Below are positions 1 through 8,598 of a stretch of DNA of 64,000 bases, in pieces. Both the position numbers and the translations under genes were made by a program. The stretch spans positions 49,906 to 113,905 of the forward strand of contig CAWALU010000017.1 in assembly GCA_963782985.1 (NCBI GenBank). The letters run 5' to 3'. This DNA is from CAVSWT01 sp963782985 (lineage in GTDB: Bacteria > Bacteroidota > Ignavibacteria > Ignavibacteriales > Ignavibacteriaceae). Within the stretch, counting starts at the first letter, position 1. Each line of letters opens with the position of its first letter. Under the pieces are notes generated by a model. It saw only the letters and a program-made list of their open reading frames with translations. It had not been told where the DNA came from and made no database searches.

Positions 1-492
1 CAAAATTCTTTTTTTGTTTACGCCAATGCCCGCAAGCGCTAAAGGCGCATTACTTTTTTTCGCTGTAATCACTGCGCCCGGTTTTAATTTATGAATTGGT
101 CCGCGCGGACCATCGGGAGTAATTGCAACGCTGCTCTTATTTTTAGCATAATCAATCATAACTCCAAGCGCAACATTTCCGCCCTTGCTGCTGCTGCCTC
201 TAACCACTGTGTAGTTCCAATGTTTTAGCAAATTCGCTAGCATGTCCCCGTCTTTACTTTTACTTATTAATGCCACAAAATTTTTATTGCGGTGAACATA
301 CCAAGGAACAATCATTGTTCCATGCCAAAAAGCTAAAACAAAATTTTGGTTTTCTTTTTCAAGCCGCTTAATTGCATCATCATTAATTAAAATGATTTTT
401 AAAGTTTTACAAAGAACGCTAATTGCGCTTACAAGTAAATGATTTCCAAAAAATCTTAGAACATCTCTTTTAAATTCTTTAGCCTTGGGCAT
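1..492 (-). CDS. DUF374-type lysophospholipid acyltransferase, 3' end beyond window
   Basis: The first 164 residues of a protein running off the left edge, in frame to base 1. It begins MPKAKEFKRDVLRF and carries the acyltransferase signatures FWHGTMIVPW (His then an acidic or polar partner), SKSKDGDMLA, VRGSSSKGG and TPDGPRGP, the pattern of the DUF374 lysophospholipid acyltransferase family, which is related to the lipid A late acyltransferases. The likely role is transfer of a fatty acid to a lipid A precursor or lysophospholipid at the inner membrane. The start is the ATG at 492; the gene overlaps the end of lpxB by 14 bases, so the two are probably co-translated. The exact substrate cannot be read from sequence. 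Family call is firm, function is inferred from the family and the lpxB neighbour. Confidence 0.85.
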   Translation of the reverse strand, partial: MPKAKEFKRDVLRFFGNHLLVSAISVLCKTLKIILINDDAIKRLEKENQNFVLAFWHGTMIVPWYVHRNKNFVALISKSKDGDMLANLLKHWNYTVVRGSSSKGGNVALGVMIDYAKNKSSVAITPDGPRGPIHKLKPGAVITAKKSNAPLALAGIGVNKKRIL

Positions 493-1636
493 AGTTATCA
501 GTTCTTACATTCATCATCTCAATTATAGAGTTTGCGGCTTTTACTGAAGCTCCGGGTTCGCCGAGTTTATTTTTTATATTTTTTAATTTTCCTTTAATTG
601 AACTATACAAAATTTTATTAGCGAGAATTTTTTTACACTCAGCATAAATTTTCTCTTCGCAAGCTTCATTCTGAATTAATTCCGGGAACACGCGTTCGTT
701 AAGAATTATATTTGCCATTGCAATATTTTTTACTTTTATCAAATTCTTGCCGATGACATAAGTAAGCAAACTGGTTTTGTAAACAACAACCGAGGGCAGT
801 TGAAACAAGCCGGCTTCAAGCGTGGAAGTGCCGGATTTTATAATTCCTATTTTCGAATGTTTTAATAAATCATAAGTGAAACCCTTGATCAGCTTATACG
901 AACCGTTTAATTTTAAACTTTTAAAAATGTCATCGCTAATATTTGTTGAACCGGCGATTACAATTTGAAGATTGAATTCATCGGCTAATTTTTTAGCGGC
1001 GGCAAATGCCTCGGGTAAAATTTTTAACACTTCATTATTTCTGCTTCCGGGAAGAACTAATAAAATTTCTTTAGATTTATCCAAATTAAACTTCTCATAA
1101 AATTCTTCTTTACTTAAAAAATTATATTCATTAATTCTTTCCAGCAAAGGATGACCAACAAATTCTACATTAATATTTTCTTTTTTGTACATCTCTTCTT
1201 CAAAGGGGAAAAGCACAATCATTTTATCTACGAGCTTTTTAATTTTTTTTATTCTGCCCGCGCCCCAAGCCCAGATTTGAGGCGAGATGTAATAAATAAC
1301 TTTTACGTTTAATAGTTTTAATTTTTTTGCAAAATTTAAATTGAAACCCGGGTAATCAATCAACACAACAGTTTTAATATTTTTTTCTTTAATAATTTGA
1401 ATCAAATCATTCTGCGCTCTTTTTACAAACGGAATATGCCTGACAACCTCGGCAAAACCGAGAAACGCCATTTTATTTATATGATAAATAATTACCATTC
1501 CAGCTTCTTTCATTTTGTCGCCGCCGATTCCACAGATGGAAATATTTTTATTTTTCTTTTTTAATTCTTCAATTAAAGAAGCGCCGTGTAAATCGCCGGA
1601 AACCTCTCCGGCTATAATCATTAAAGAATCATTCAT
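479..1636 (-). CDS. lpxB: Lipid-A-disaccharide synthase
   Basis: A 385-residue glycosyltransferase of family GT19. LpxB joins UDP-2,3-diacylglucosamine to lipid X to give the tetraacyl disaccharide of lipid A at the cytoplasmic face of the inner membrane. Visible family motifs are GEVSGD (residues 10-15), DYPGFN (94-99), SPQIWAWG (118-125), GHPL (159-162), LPGSR (193-197) and the late KSGTSTLE. Length is normal for the family and no key region is missing. The gene sits in a run of minus-strand genes, 11 bases after an ICMT-like gene and overlapping the acyltransferase downstream. The presence of lpxB shows that the organism makes lipid A and has an outer membrane. Confidence 0.97.
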   Translation of the reverse strand: MNDSLMIIAGEVSGDLHGASLIEELKKKNKNISICGIGGDKMKEAGMVIIYHINKMAFLGFAEVVRHIPFVKRAQNDLIQIIKEKNIKTVVLIDYPGFNLNFAKKLKLLNVKVIYYISPQIWAWGAGRIKKIKKLVDKMIVLFPFEEEMYKKENINVEFVGHPLLERINEYNFLSKEEFYEKFNLDKSKEILLVLPGSRNNEVLKILPEAFAAAKKLADEFNLQIVIAGSTNISDDIFKSLKLNGSYKLIKGFTYDLLKHSKIGIIKSGTSTLEAGLFQLPSVVVYKTSLLTYVIGKNLIKVKNIAMANIILNERVFPELIQNEACEEKIYAECKKILANKILYSSIKGKLKNIKNKLGEPGASVKAANSIIEMMNVRTDNYAQG

Positions 1637-1647
1637 ATTTTATAAAA

Positions 1648-2238
1648 TTAAATTCTGCGTAAAAACCAAAGCAATAAAATTATTACGATAATTATGCTGA
1701 AAGCCTGCAAGCTTCTTCTTTCCGATTTTAACCCCGCCTTAATATTAAAGTTCGGCTGATAAACTTTGTGCGAAGGCTTATATGCTGTTAACCTGGGAAA
1801 AAATCGCGGAACGTTTTTTAAGTATTCAGAATAATCTTCGCCAAAAGTTTTTCTTAAATATCCTTCTTCTTCATTAACAATAAAATAATATTGAATGTAA
1901 AAAAATATTAAAGCTATAATTTGCAAGTACGGAAAAATTGCATAAGACATAATTCCAATTCCAAGATAAAGCAAAATATTACCCACATATAAAGGGTTGC
2001 GCACATATCCGAAAGGACCGCTTACAATTAAATAAGTGCCGCCCACGCCGCCGGTAGTGCGGGTTTCGCTGCCCGCCCAGCTTACGCCCCAAAAGCGAAC
2101 TAGTTCGCCTGAAACAGCTACGCAGAAACCTAAAATTAAACTCCAGATATTCGGATTAGCAAAAACAATCATCACCAATAAAAAAGGGATCGGAGTGTAA
2201 CTGCGATATTTAAAAAACTGAGAGGCAACCTTTGACAT
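1648..2238 (-). CDS. Isoprenylcysteine carboxyl methyltransferase-like (ICMT/PEMT) membrane protein
   Basis: A 196-residue integral membrane protein with about four or five hydrophobic segments. It has the hallmarks of the ICMT/phospholipid methyltransferase superfamily: RNPLYVGN at residues 80-87 and, after the last core membrane helix, NEEEGYLRKTFG (122-133) followed by YLKNVPRFFP. In characterised members these motifs bind S-adenosylmethionine and the methyl acceptor. The acceptor here is unknown; bacterial members methylate lipids or are uncharacterised. A further hydrophobic stretch and the RRI end close the protein. It lies 3 bases from the HAD phosphatase gene and 11 bases from lpxB in the same direction, so it is probably in one transcript with them. 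Confidence 0.8.
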   Translation of the reverse strand: MSKVASQFFKYRSYTPIPFLLVMIVFANPNIWSLILGFCVAVSGELVRFWGVSWAGSETRTTGGVGGTYLIVSGPFGYVRNPLYVGNILLYLGIGIMSYAIFPYLQIIALIFFYIQYYFIVNEEEGYLRKTFGEDYSEYLKNVPRFFPRLTAYKPSHKVYQPNFNIKAGLKSERRSLQAFSIIIVIILLLWFLRRI

Positions 2239-2241
2239 TCA

Positions 2242-2961
2242 TTACTCCTGCATGTAAGCTTCATTTCTTTTTAAATAAGCTTGATGCCTTTTTTTAAGAT
2301 GTTTTTTTGATTTTAAATTTTCTAATTTTTCCACAACTTCGTTAAAATTATTAAAAGGGAAAAACGATATTCTTTCAGCTTCGCAAAATTTTAACAGACT
2401 ATCTTTCGCAAAAATAAAATCGCAAAACTGCGCGGCAAATCTATCAGAATTTCCATCGCCGATATAAACCGTGTAATCTTCATCCGCGCTTAGGTTGATA
2501 ATATGATTTCGTTTACAGTTGGCGGAGCTTCTGCAATTTTCATGTTCGAATGGGAATGAAGGAACCAGCTTTTGGTTTTCGGTTATAATTAATTTATTTG
2601 CAAAATATTTTAAGCGAGTTAATTTTTCGCGATGGAAAATCCGGTTGATGTAATAATCAAAACCATCGCTTAGAACAAAAAGTTCAAAATTATTTTCCGA
2701 TGAAAATTTTACAAGCTGATGAAATGATTCTTCAATTTTTAAGGTATCGATAAATGAATTTAATTTTTGCGGATCTATTTTTTCAATTGAACTGCAAAGG
2801 TCAATCCAGCATTGCTTTGCAGAGATTTCATCATTTAAAAGCGCTTCAATTATTTTCTCAACCTTTAACGTATTTCCAAAATGTTTAAATATATTTTCGC
2901 CAATATCCTGCGTAGTTATTGTTCCGTCAAAATCGACAAATATTTTAAATACTTTATCCAT
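2242..2961 (-). CDS. HAD-superfamily phosphatase, MtnX/SerB-like
   Basis: A 239-residue cytoplasmic HAD-IB phosphatase. Motif I is DFDGTIT with the nucleophile Asp10 and the acid/base Asp12; motif II lies in VLSDG (96-100); motif IV is GDGNSD (168-173), which holds the magnesium-binding aspartates. A cap with CRSSANCKR lies between motifs II and IV, as in the MtnX (methylthio-phosphate phosphatase) and phosphoserine phosphatase branch. The substrate cannot be fixed from sequence: MtnX-like enzymes are often annotated for methionine salvage, but no other salvage gene is in the window. It is 6 bases downstream of the T9SS-tail gene and 3 bases upstream of the ICMT-like gene. Confidence 0.8.
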   Translation of the reverse strand: MDKVFKIFVDFDGTITTQDIGENIFKHFGNTLKVEKIIEALLNDEISAKQCWIDLCSSIEKIDPQKLNSFIDTLKIEESFHQLVKFSSENNFELFVLSDGFDYYINRIFHREKLTRLKYFANKLIITENQKLVPSFPFEHENCRSSANCKRNHIINLSADEDYTVYIGDGNSDRFAAQFCDFIFAKDSLLKFCEAERISFFPFNNFNEVVEKLENLKSKKHLKKRHQAYLKRNEAYMQE

Positions 2962-2967
2962 TAGTTT

Positions 2968-5058
2968 CTATTTATTTGTTACAACCATTTTCTTCACATC
3001 TACAAAATCGCTTGCTCTAGCCCCGCCTGAATGAACGGTTAGTCGGTAAAAATAAATTCCCGGGTCCAAATCCTTCGAATAAAAAATAATTTTATTTTGA
3101 CCGGCGGGATAAATTTTATTTTCAATCTCGCTTATAGTTTCAATTTTGCTGTTAAAAAACTCTATCGATGTTTTAGCTTTTTCAGGAAGATAAAAAGTTA
3201 TTGCTGTGGAATCAGAAAATGGATTTGGGAAGTTTTGCGAAACCATAATTTCAGAGGAGCCAAAATAATAGTTCAAGTTTGTAATTTTAGAAGAGGAAAC
3301 ATATCCGCCTTTATCTTTTTGAACAACTCTTAATTGAATAGTTCCTTGTTCCGCAGGCATAAAAGCAAATTTATAATTTTTGCTTTGCATTGAACTGTCA
3401 ACAAAAAAAGTTTTGATAGTCCTCCAATCTGAATTTATAGCTTCGGTTTGAAGAGCATATTGGACATCATACGATGTTCCTTTTTTATCATTGGCTGAAT
3501 TCCAGATTATCAAAACAGAATCATTTTTTAATTCAGATTTATAATTTAGAATTTGAGAAATATAAGTACCGCCGCTGAAAATCTTTTGCGCATAAATTCC
3601 AGATTTGCCGTTGCGCTTATCTTTTAAAAAAATAATTACGCCTCCGTTATTATCCGATACGGATGATAAATAACTTTTTTCAGAATTGTCATACGACGCA
3701 GATGCGACGCCGTCAGCGCTCCAAACTAAATTCCCTAAAGAGGAAATCTTCTGTGAAAAAATATTACCTCGCTTACCTTCAACTCTTCTATCTAACCATG
3801 ATAAAATTGCGCCGCCATTGTTATCGCTAATAATTTTTTGACCAAACTGATCTTTAGAACTTCCAGCGACGAGAATTCCATTTCCTTTCCACAAAGACTT
3901 GCCGGCTGAATTAAATTTTTGCGAATAAATATTTTTATCGTTATTAATTTCATTCGTCCACGAAAGAATAAATGTTGAGTCCAACGCCAATGTTTGCGGA
4001 TAGGTTTGGTTTCCTTTTAAAGAGGCGGCTATCTCTCCGCCGCTGCGCAACAGCGTTTTACCCTGCGCCGAAATTAATTGATGATAAACAACTTTGTTGG
4101 ATTTTAATATCTGCCAGGCAACATAAACATGAGAATTATTTGAAACACTTGCAGAATATGAAATTACGTTTTGAGCTGTATTGGAAATTGCCGTGGGAGA
4201 TTTTCCGGAATTAATAGATAAGGTTGAATCAACTTGCATTGAATAGATTACGCTTTTAGAATTTTTATCTTCCACCCAAAAAATAAATACGCCTCCTTTT
4301 TTATCGGAAATAATAGTGGGAAGATTTTTTCTATTCTTTGAAGTATAAACTAAATTATTGCTCTCGCCGATAAGCGCTCGCCCTAAAGCTGAAACTTTTT
4401 GAAATCTAACATCAAAATTATTTTCGCCAGTCTTTTTAGTTAAATATAAAATAATTGTATTTCCTTTTTTATCGGAAGCTGCATCGTACTCAAGAATATT
4501 ATTTCCATTTGTTGATACCTGGATGCTCGAATCTTTCCAATTTAATTTTCCGTTTGCTGAAACTTTTTGCAGGCAAAGCGATGAGCGGGCGCTGTCTATT
4601 ATTTGCTTCCACAACACAACAGCAGTTCCGGGCTGGCTGGAAACAGAAACAGGATTAATTTTATTTAAACGAACGTCTGAAATCAATTTTCCATCCGCTC
4701 TAAAATTTTTATTGCCGTCCACATCTACATGCATAAAATAAATATCGTTTAAGGATTTATTTTTATTATCCTGCCAAAAAATAAAAGCTCCGCCGTTTTG
4801 ATCTGAAGCGGTGGAAATATTAATCGGATCATTTGTATTAACGGCTAACTTTGTGTTTATCGAAGGATCATTAACCCATTGCGCTTTGGCGTTAAAATGA
4901 ATTATAGCAATAAAAAGAAATATTAAATTAATTTTTAGCAGTGAAATTCTTACAAAGTTTTTTTCAACAGATTTTGTTTCATCTGTAAAATTAACGCTAT
5001 GAAACAAAATCCAGATCCTCATTAAACCGCACGCTGACCAGCTTTGAAACGCCTTCAT
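2968..5058 (-). CDS. Secreted repeat protein with T9SS C-terminal sorting domain
   Basis: Up to 696 residues. The body is a chain of beta-rich repeats with recurring GGVFIFWxDxKN, NGGAILSWLDRR and GGVIIFLKDKRNG motifs about 50-60 residues apart, the look of a beta-propeller-like fold. The C-terminus is a Por/T9SS tail: SQNFPNPFSDSTAITFYLP, then GIYFYRL and KKMVV. A signal peptide core (LLKINLIFLFIAIIHF, cleavage after AKA before QW) lies about 40 residues into the longest frame. The ATG at 5058 falls 62 bases inside smc, so translation may instead begin at the ATG for MRIWIL (5022) or at a TTG near 5007 that follows GAGG. The tail holds an unusual HSGGARAS insertion before DFVDVKKM. Function beyond export to the cell surface is unknown. 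Confidence 0.8.
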   Translation of the reverse strand: MKAFQSWSACGLMRIWILFHSVNFTDETKSVEKNFVRISLLKINLIFLFIAIIHFNAKAQWVNDPSINTKLAVNTNDPINISTASDQNGGAFIFWQDNKNKSLNDIYFMHVDVDGNKNFRADGKLISDVRLNKINPVSVSSQPGTAVVLWKQIIDSARSSLCLQKVSANGKLNWKDSSIQVSTNGNNILEYDAASDKKGNTIILYLTKKTGENNFDVRFQKVSALGRALIGESNNLVYTSKNRKNLPTIISDKKGGVFIFWVEDKNSKSVIYSMQVDSTLSINSGKSPTAISNTAQNVISYSASVSNNSHVYVAWQILKSNKVVYHQLISAQGKTLLRSGGEIAASLKGNQTYPQTLALDSTFILSWTNEINNDKNIYSQKFNSAGKSLWKGNGILVAGSSKDQFGQKIISDNNGGAILSWLDRRVEGKRGNIFSQKISSLGNLVWSADGVASASYDNSEKSYLSSVSDNNGGVIIFLKDKRNGKSGIYAQKIFSGGTYISQILNYKSELKNDSVLIIWNSANDKKGTSYDVQYALQTEAINSDWRTIKTFFVDSSMQSKNYKFAFMPAEQGTIQLRVVQKDKGGYVSSSKITNLNYYFGSSEIMVSQNFPNPFSDSTAITFYLPEKAKTSIEFFNSKIETISEIENKIYPAGQNKIIFYSKDLDPGIYFYRLTVHSGGARASDFVDVKKMVVTNK

Positions 5059-8000
5059 CCTGCATTGTAACTCCGTACAAAGTGCTTGCCGCTTCCATCG
5101 TTCTTTTATTATGAGTTACCACGATGAACTGTGTCTCGGCGCTAAAATCGCTGATAATTTTTGTGAAGCGGTCAATGTTTGCGTCATCCAGCGGCGCGTC
5201 AATCTCATCAAGAATACAGAACGGACTTGGCTTAACAAGGTAAATTGCAAACAGCAGCGCTATTGCAGTTAAGGTTTTTTCGCCGCCGGAAAGCAGTTCA
5301 ATTGACGTGGGACGCTTGCCCTTGGGCTTTGCCACAATTTCAATTTTCGCTTCAAGCGGATCGACATTTTCTTCCAAACGTAAATCAGCTTCGTCGCCGG
5401 GATTAAATAATCCTCGGAAGATTTCAATAAAATGTCCTCTTATTTTTTCAAACGTTTCAGTGAATAAAGTTTGCGCGGTTGTATTTATTTCTTCAATTGT
5501 TTTAACCACATCTTTTTCAGATTCAAGCAAATCATTCCGCTGCTTTGATAGAAAATCGAAGCGCTGTTTTTCTTCTTCAAATTCAGAATATGCAAGAAGA
5601 TTAATTGGACCAAGATTTCTTACCTGCTGTTTTAATGTGTGAACTTCTTCAGTTCTTTGCTTGAAATCAAAATCATTTAAATCTTCAAAAGATTTCAATT
5701 CGATTGTAAGACTATAATTTTCTTTTATAGCCTCAACAAGATTTATAGTTTTAATTGAAAGCTCGCTCAACGTCATTTCAGCTTGATGAATAGCGTCCGA
5801 AACCGCATCGCGTTCAATTCTAAAATCTTTCTGTTTTGCTTCCTCTTCGTTAATTTGAATACGTATTTTTTTATACTCATCATCAAGCTTTATTTCATCT
5901 TTTAAAAGAATTTCTTTTTCAGTTTCCAATGCGGTTTGATGAGATAAGTTCTCCTGAATTAATTGCGCCAACGATCGTGATTCTTCATCCGATGAAGAAA
6001 TATCCAATTCTCTTTTTGTAATAGTTTTTTGAATCCCTTCAATAGAATCTTTGGCGTGTTGAATTGAACTTTCAATATTTTTTTTATCGCCGGTTAATTC
6101 AGTTAAGCTTAAATTTATTTTATTAAGATTAGCGACAACCGAATTATGATTCTCTTCAAATTCCTTAAAATCATTTTCAAGGTTTAGCTTATCGGCGTCG
6201 GCTTTTTCTTTCTCGCTTTTTTCACCGGAAAGGATTTCGTCCAGCTTAGTTTTTTCAGTGTCAATTTTATTCGACTGCGAAGCTAAATCGTGAATTTCAT
6301 TGCGCGCTTTTTCAATTTCATCTACCGCTTTAGTTTTTTCAAATTCAAACTGTGCAATTTGTTTTTCAACATTTGAAAGATCGTTAACTAATAATCTTCC
6401 CCGATCTGACAGAACTTTTAAATCAATATTATTAATTTTTTCTTCAACATTTTCAATTTGATTTTTAAGCTCTCTAAGTTCTGATTCGCGCTGCGGAAAT
6501 TCTTCTTTTAAATTTTCTAATAATTTTTTTCTTCCGAATAAAGAATCATCCAGCTTTGGCGCAGAGCCGCTTTCGATAATTCCTTCTTTGTTAATATAGT
6601 CGCCGGAGAGAGTCGCGAAATTAAATTCTTTATATTTTTCGGAAAGAGATAAAGCGGATGGAAGCGAATCGACAATTACAGTTCTATTTAAAATTTTGTC
6701 AAAAAATAATTTCCATTTTTCATCAGTTTGAACCGCGTCTTTTGCAAAAGAAATAAATCCATCTTCATCGGTAATTTTTTTTGCTTTTCTGTTGATTGAA
6801 AAATTATAAAGTTTTTCAGCAAGACTTTTCTTTACCGACTCATTTAAATTCGGAATCAAAAAGGAAGCTCTGCCTATGTCGTTTGATTTTAAATATTCAA
6901 TTCCATTTTTCAAATCGTTGAGCGATTCAACCAAAATATTATTTAAGTTATTTTTTAAAGCGGCTTCAACGGCAAGCCTATTTTCGTCTGCGGAGTTGCC
7001 GATATGAGCTAAAAGAGTTTTGTCGCCGTTTGCCCAATCATCGTTTGCTAGCAGCGCTTTAGCGCCTTTGGAAACGCCTTCCAGATTTTCAATTAACCCT
7101 TGAATAAAATGAATTTTATCTTTTATTCCATTAATTATTCCGCGCTCTTCCAATTCCTTTGTGCGCAGGGAATTTAACTCCTGCTCAAAATCTTCTTTTT
7201 CTTTTTGCTTCTGAACGTAGATATTCTCAGCTTCTTCAATATGTTTTTCAGCTTCTAATTTTTCCTGCTCAAGCTGCTCAATAAAGCCGACAGTCTTTGC
7301 TATGTTTCCAGTCAGCGATTGAATTTTATCATTCAGTTTTTTAATCGCTGAGTTTTTTTCGTTTAATGATTTTTCGAGATTTGAAAAATCATTTTCATGG
7401 TTTGTGATATCTTTAAATTTATCTAAAAGATTTTCAGATTGAATTTTTAATAACTCCCGTTTTTCTTCCAGTTCTGTTTTTAATTTACTCGCCAGCGCTT
7501 CAGTAGATTTTTTTTCTTCTTCAGTTAAAGAAATTTTAGAAGAAATTTCATTCACATTATTTCCGCCACGGGCAATTAAATTTTCAGCTTGAGATAATTG
7601 AATATTTAATTCTTCAACTTCCTGCTTATACCTCTGAATATTTTTTGTTAATGAATTTTTTCGTTCTTCATTTACAGAAATATTTTTTTGAATGTTATAT
7701 ATTTTTTCAGTTTGAAACGTTACTTCATTCCTTTTGTTTTTAAGCAGCGATTCTTTTTCGGAAAGCGTTTCTTTAATCTTTTTTATTTCTTCTTCCAGCT
7801 TCGCAAGCTCAGATTCAATAGAAATTTTTCTTTTAAAGTTTTCTTCTTTTTTAAGTTTCGCTTCTTCTTTTTGAAGATTAAAAAGAGAAAACTCTCTTTC
7901 AGCCAAATCAAGTTCCAGTTCCCGCAGCGTAGTGGAAAGCTTATTATATCTATCGGCTTTTTTTGCTTGACGCTCCAGCGAGTTAACTTTCTTTTCAACT

Positions 8001-8590
8001 TCCGAAACAATATCGTTCACTCTATTTAAATCGGTTTTAACTTCGTCAAGTTTTCTTAATGCCAGTCTTCTTCTTAGCTTATATTTATTAACGCCCGCGG
8101 CTTCTTCAAACATCGTGCGGCGCTCTTCGGCTTTGCTGCTAAGAATAGTTTCAACCATTTTTAATTCGATAACCGAATAAGCGTTTGCGCCAATTCCCGT
8201 ATCCATAAAAAGATTTGTAATATCTTTTAAGCGGCATAAGTTTTTGTTTAAAAGATATTCGCTTTCACCTGAACGAAAAATTCGTCTTGTAATTGTAACT
8301 TCGGAATATTCAGTGGGAAGAATGCCTTTGTTGTTTTCAATAGTGAGCGAAACCTCAGCCATGCCCATAGGTTTTTTGTTGGCGGTTCCGTTAAAAATTA
8401 CGTTCTCCATTTTATCGCTGCGCAAAGCCCCGCTGCGCTGTTCGCCCAAACACCATCTTATTGCATCAACAATATTTGTTTTGCCGCAGCCGTTGGGGCC
8501 AACAATAGAGGTTACGCCCTCGTTAAAAACCACATTCGTTTTTTGTGCGAATGATTTAAAACCAAGTATTTCAAGTTTAGATAAATACAA
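4997..8590 (-). CDS. smc: Chromosome segregation ATPase SMC
   Basis: A 1197-residue SMC protein, full length for bacterial Smc. The N-terminal head has Walker A GPNGCGKT (31-38) and IRWCLGEQRSG; two long coiled-coil arms flank a hinge at roughly residues 500-670; the C-terminal head carries the ABC signature LLSGGEKTL and Walker B CILDEIDAPLDD followed by VVTHNKRTME. SMC dimers compact and organise the chromosome together with ScpA and ScpB, which are not in this window. The gene starts 8 bases after the GH2-like gene stop, and its last 62 bases overlap the longest frame of the T9SS protein downstream, so it is part of one long minus-strand transcription unit. Confidence 0.97.
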   Translation of the reverse strand: MYLSKLEILGFKSFAQKTNVVFNEGVTSIVGPNGCGKTNIVDAIRWCLGEQRSGALRSDKMENVIFNGTANKKPMGMAEVSLTIENNKGILPTEYSEVTITRRIFRSGESEYLLNKNLCRLKDITNLFMDTGIGANAYSVIELKMVETILSSKAEERRTMFEEAAGVNKYKLRRRLALRKLDEVKTDLNRVNDIVSEVEKKVNSLERQAKKADRYNKLSTTLRELELDLAEREFSLFNLQKEEAKLKKEENFKRKISIESELAKLEEEIKKIKETLSEKESLLKNKRNEVTFQTEKIYNIQKNISVNEERKNSLTKNIQRYKQEVEELNIQLSQAENLIARGGNNVNEISSKISLTEEEKKSTEALASKLKTELEEKRELLKIQSENLLDKFKDITNHENDFSNLEKSLNEKNSAIKKLNDKIQSLTGNIAKTVGFIEQLEQEKLEAEKHIEEAENIYVQKQKEKEDFEQELNSLRTKELEERGIINGIKDKIHFIQGLIENLEGVSKGAKALLANDDWANGDKTLLAHIGNSADENRLAVEAALKNNLNNILVESLNDLKNGIEYLKSNDIGRASFLIPNLNESVKKSLAEKLYNFSINRKAKKITDEDGFISFAKDAVQTDEKWKLFFDKILNRTVIVDSLPSALSLSEKYKEFNFATLSGDYINKEGIIESGSAPKLDDSLFGRKKLLENLKEEFPQRESELRELKNQIENVEEKINNIDLKVLSDRGRLLVNDLSNVEKQIAQFEFEKTKAVDEIEKARNEIHDLASQSNKIDTEKTKLDEILSGEKSEKEKADADKLNLENDFKEFEENHNSVVANLNKINLSLTELTGDKKNIESSIQHAKDSIEGIQKTITKRELDISSSDEESRSLAQLIQENLSHQTALETEKEILLKDEIKLDDEYKKIRIQINEEEAKQKDFRIERDAVSDAIHQAEMTLSELSIKTINLVEAIKENYSLTIELKSFEDLNDFDFKQRTEEVHTLKQQVRNLGPINLLAYSEFEEEKQRFDFLSKQRNDLLESEKDVVKTIEEINTTAQTLFTETFEKIRGHFIEIFRGLFNPGDEADLRLEENVDPLEAKIEIVAKPKGKRPTSIELLSGGEKTLTAIALLFAIYLVKPSPFCILDEIDAPLDDANIDRFTKIISDFSAETQFIVVTHNKRTMEAASTLYGVTMQDEGVSKLVSVRFNEDLDFVS

Positions 8591-8598
8591 TTCTTATT

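Noticed and set aside
7688..8029. Open frames on both strands within smc
   Set aside because: Low-complexity Phe/Lys-rich translations opposite or beside the coiled-coil coding sequence; smc itself is clear.
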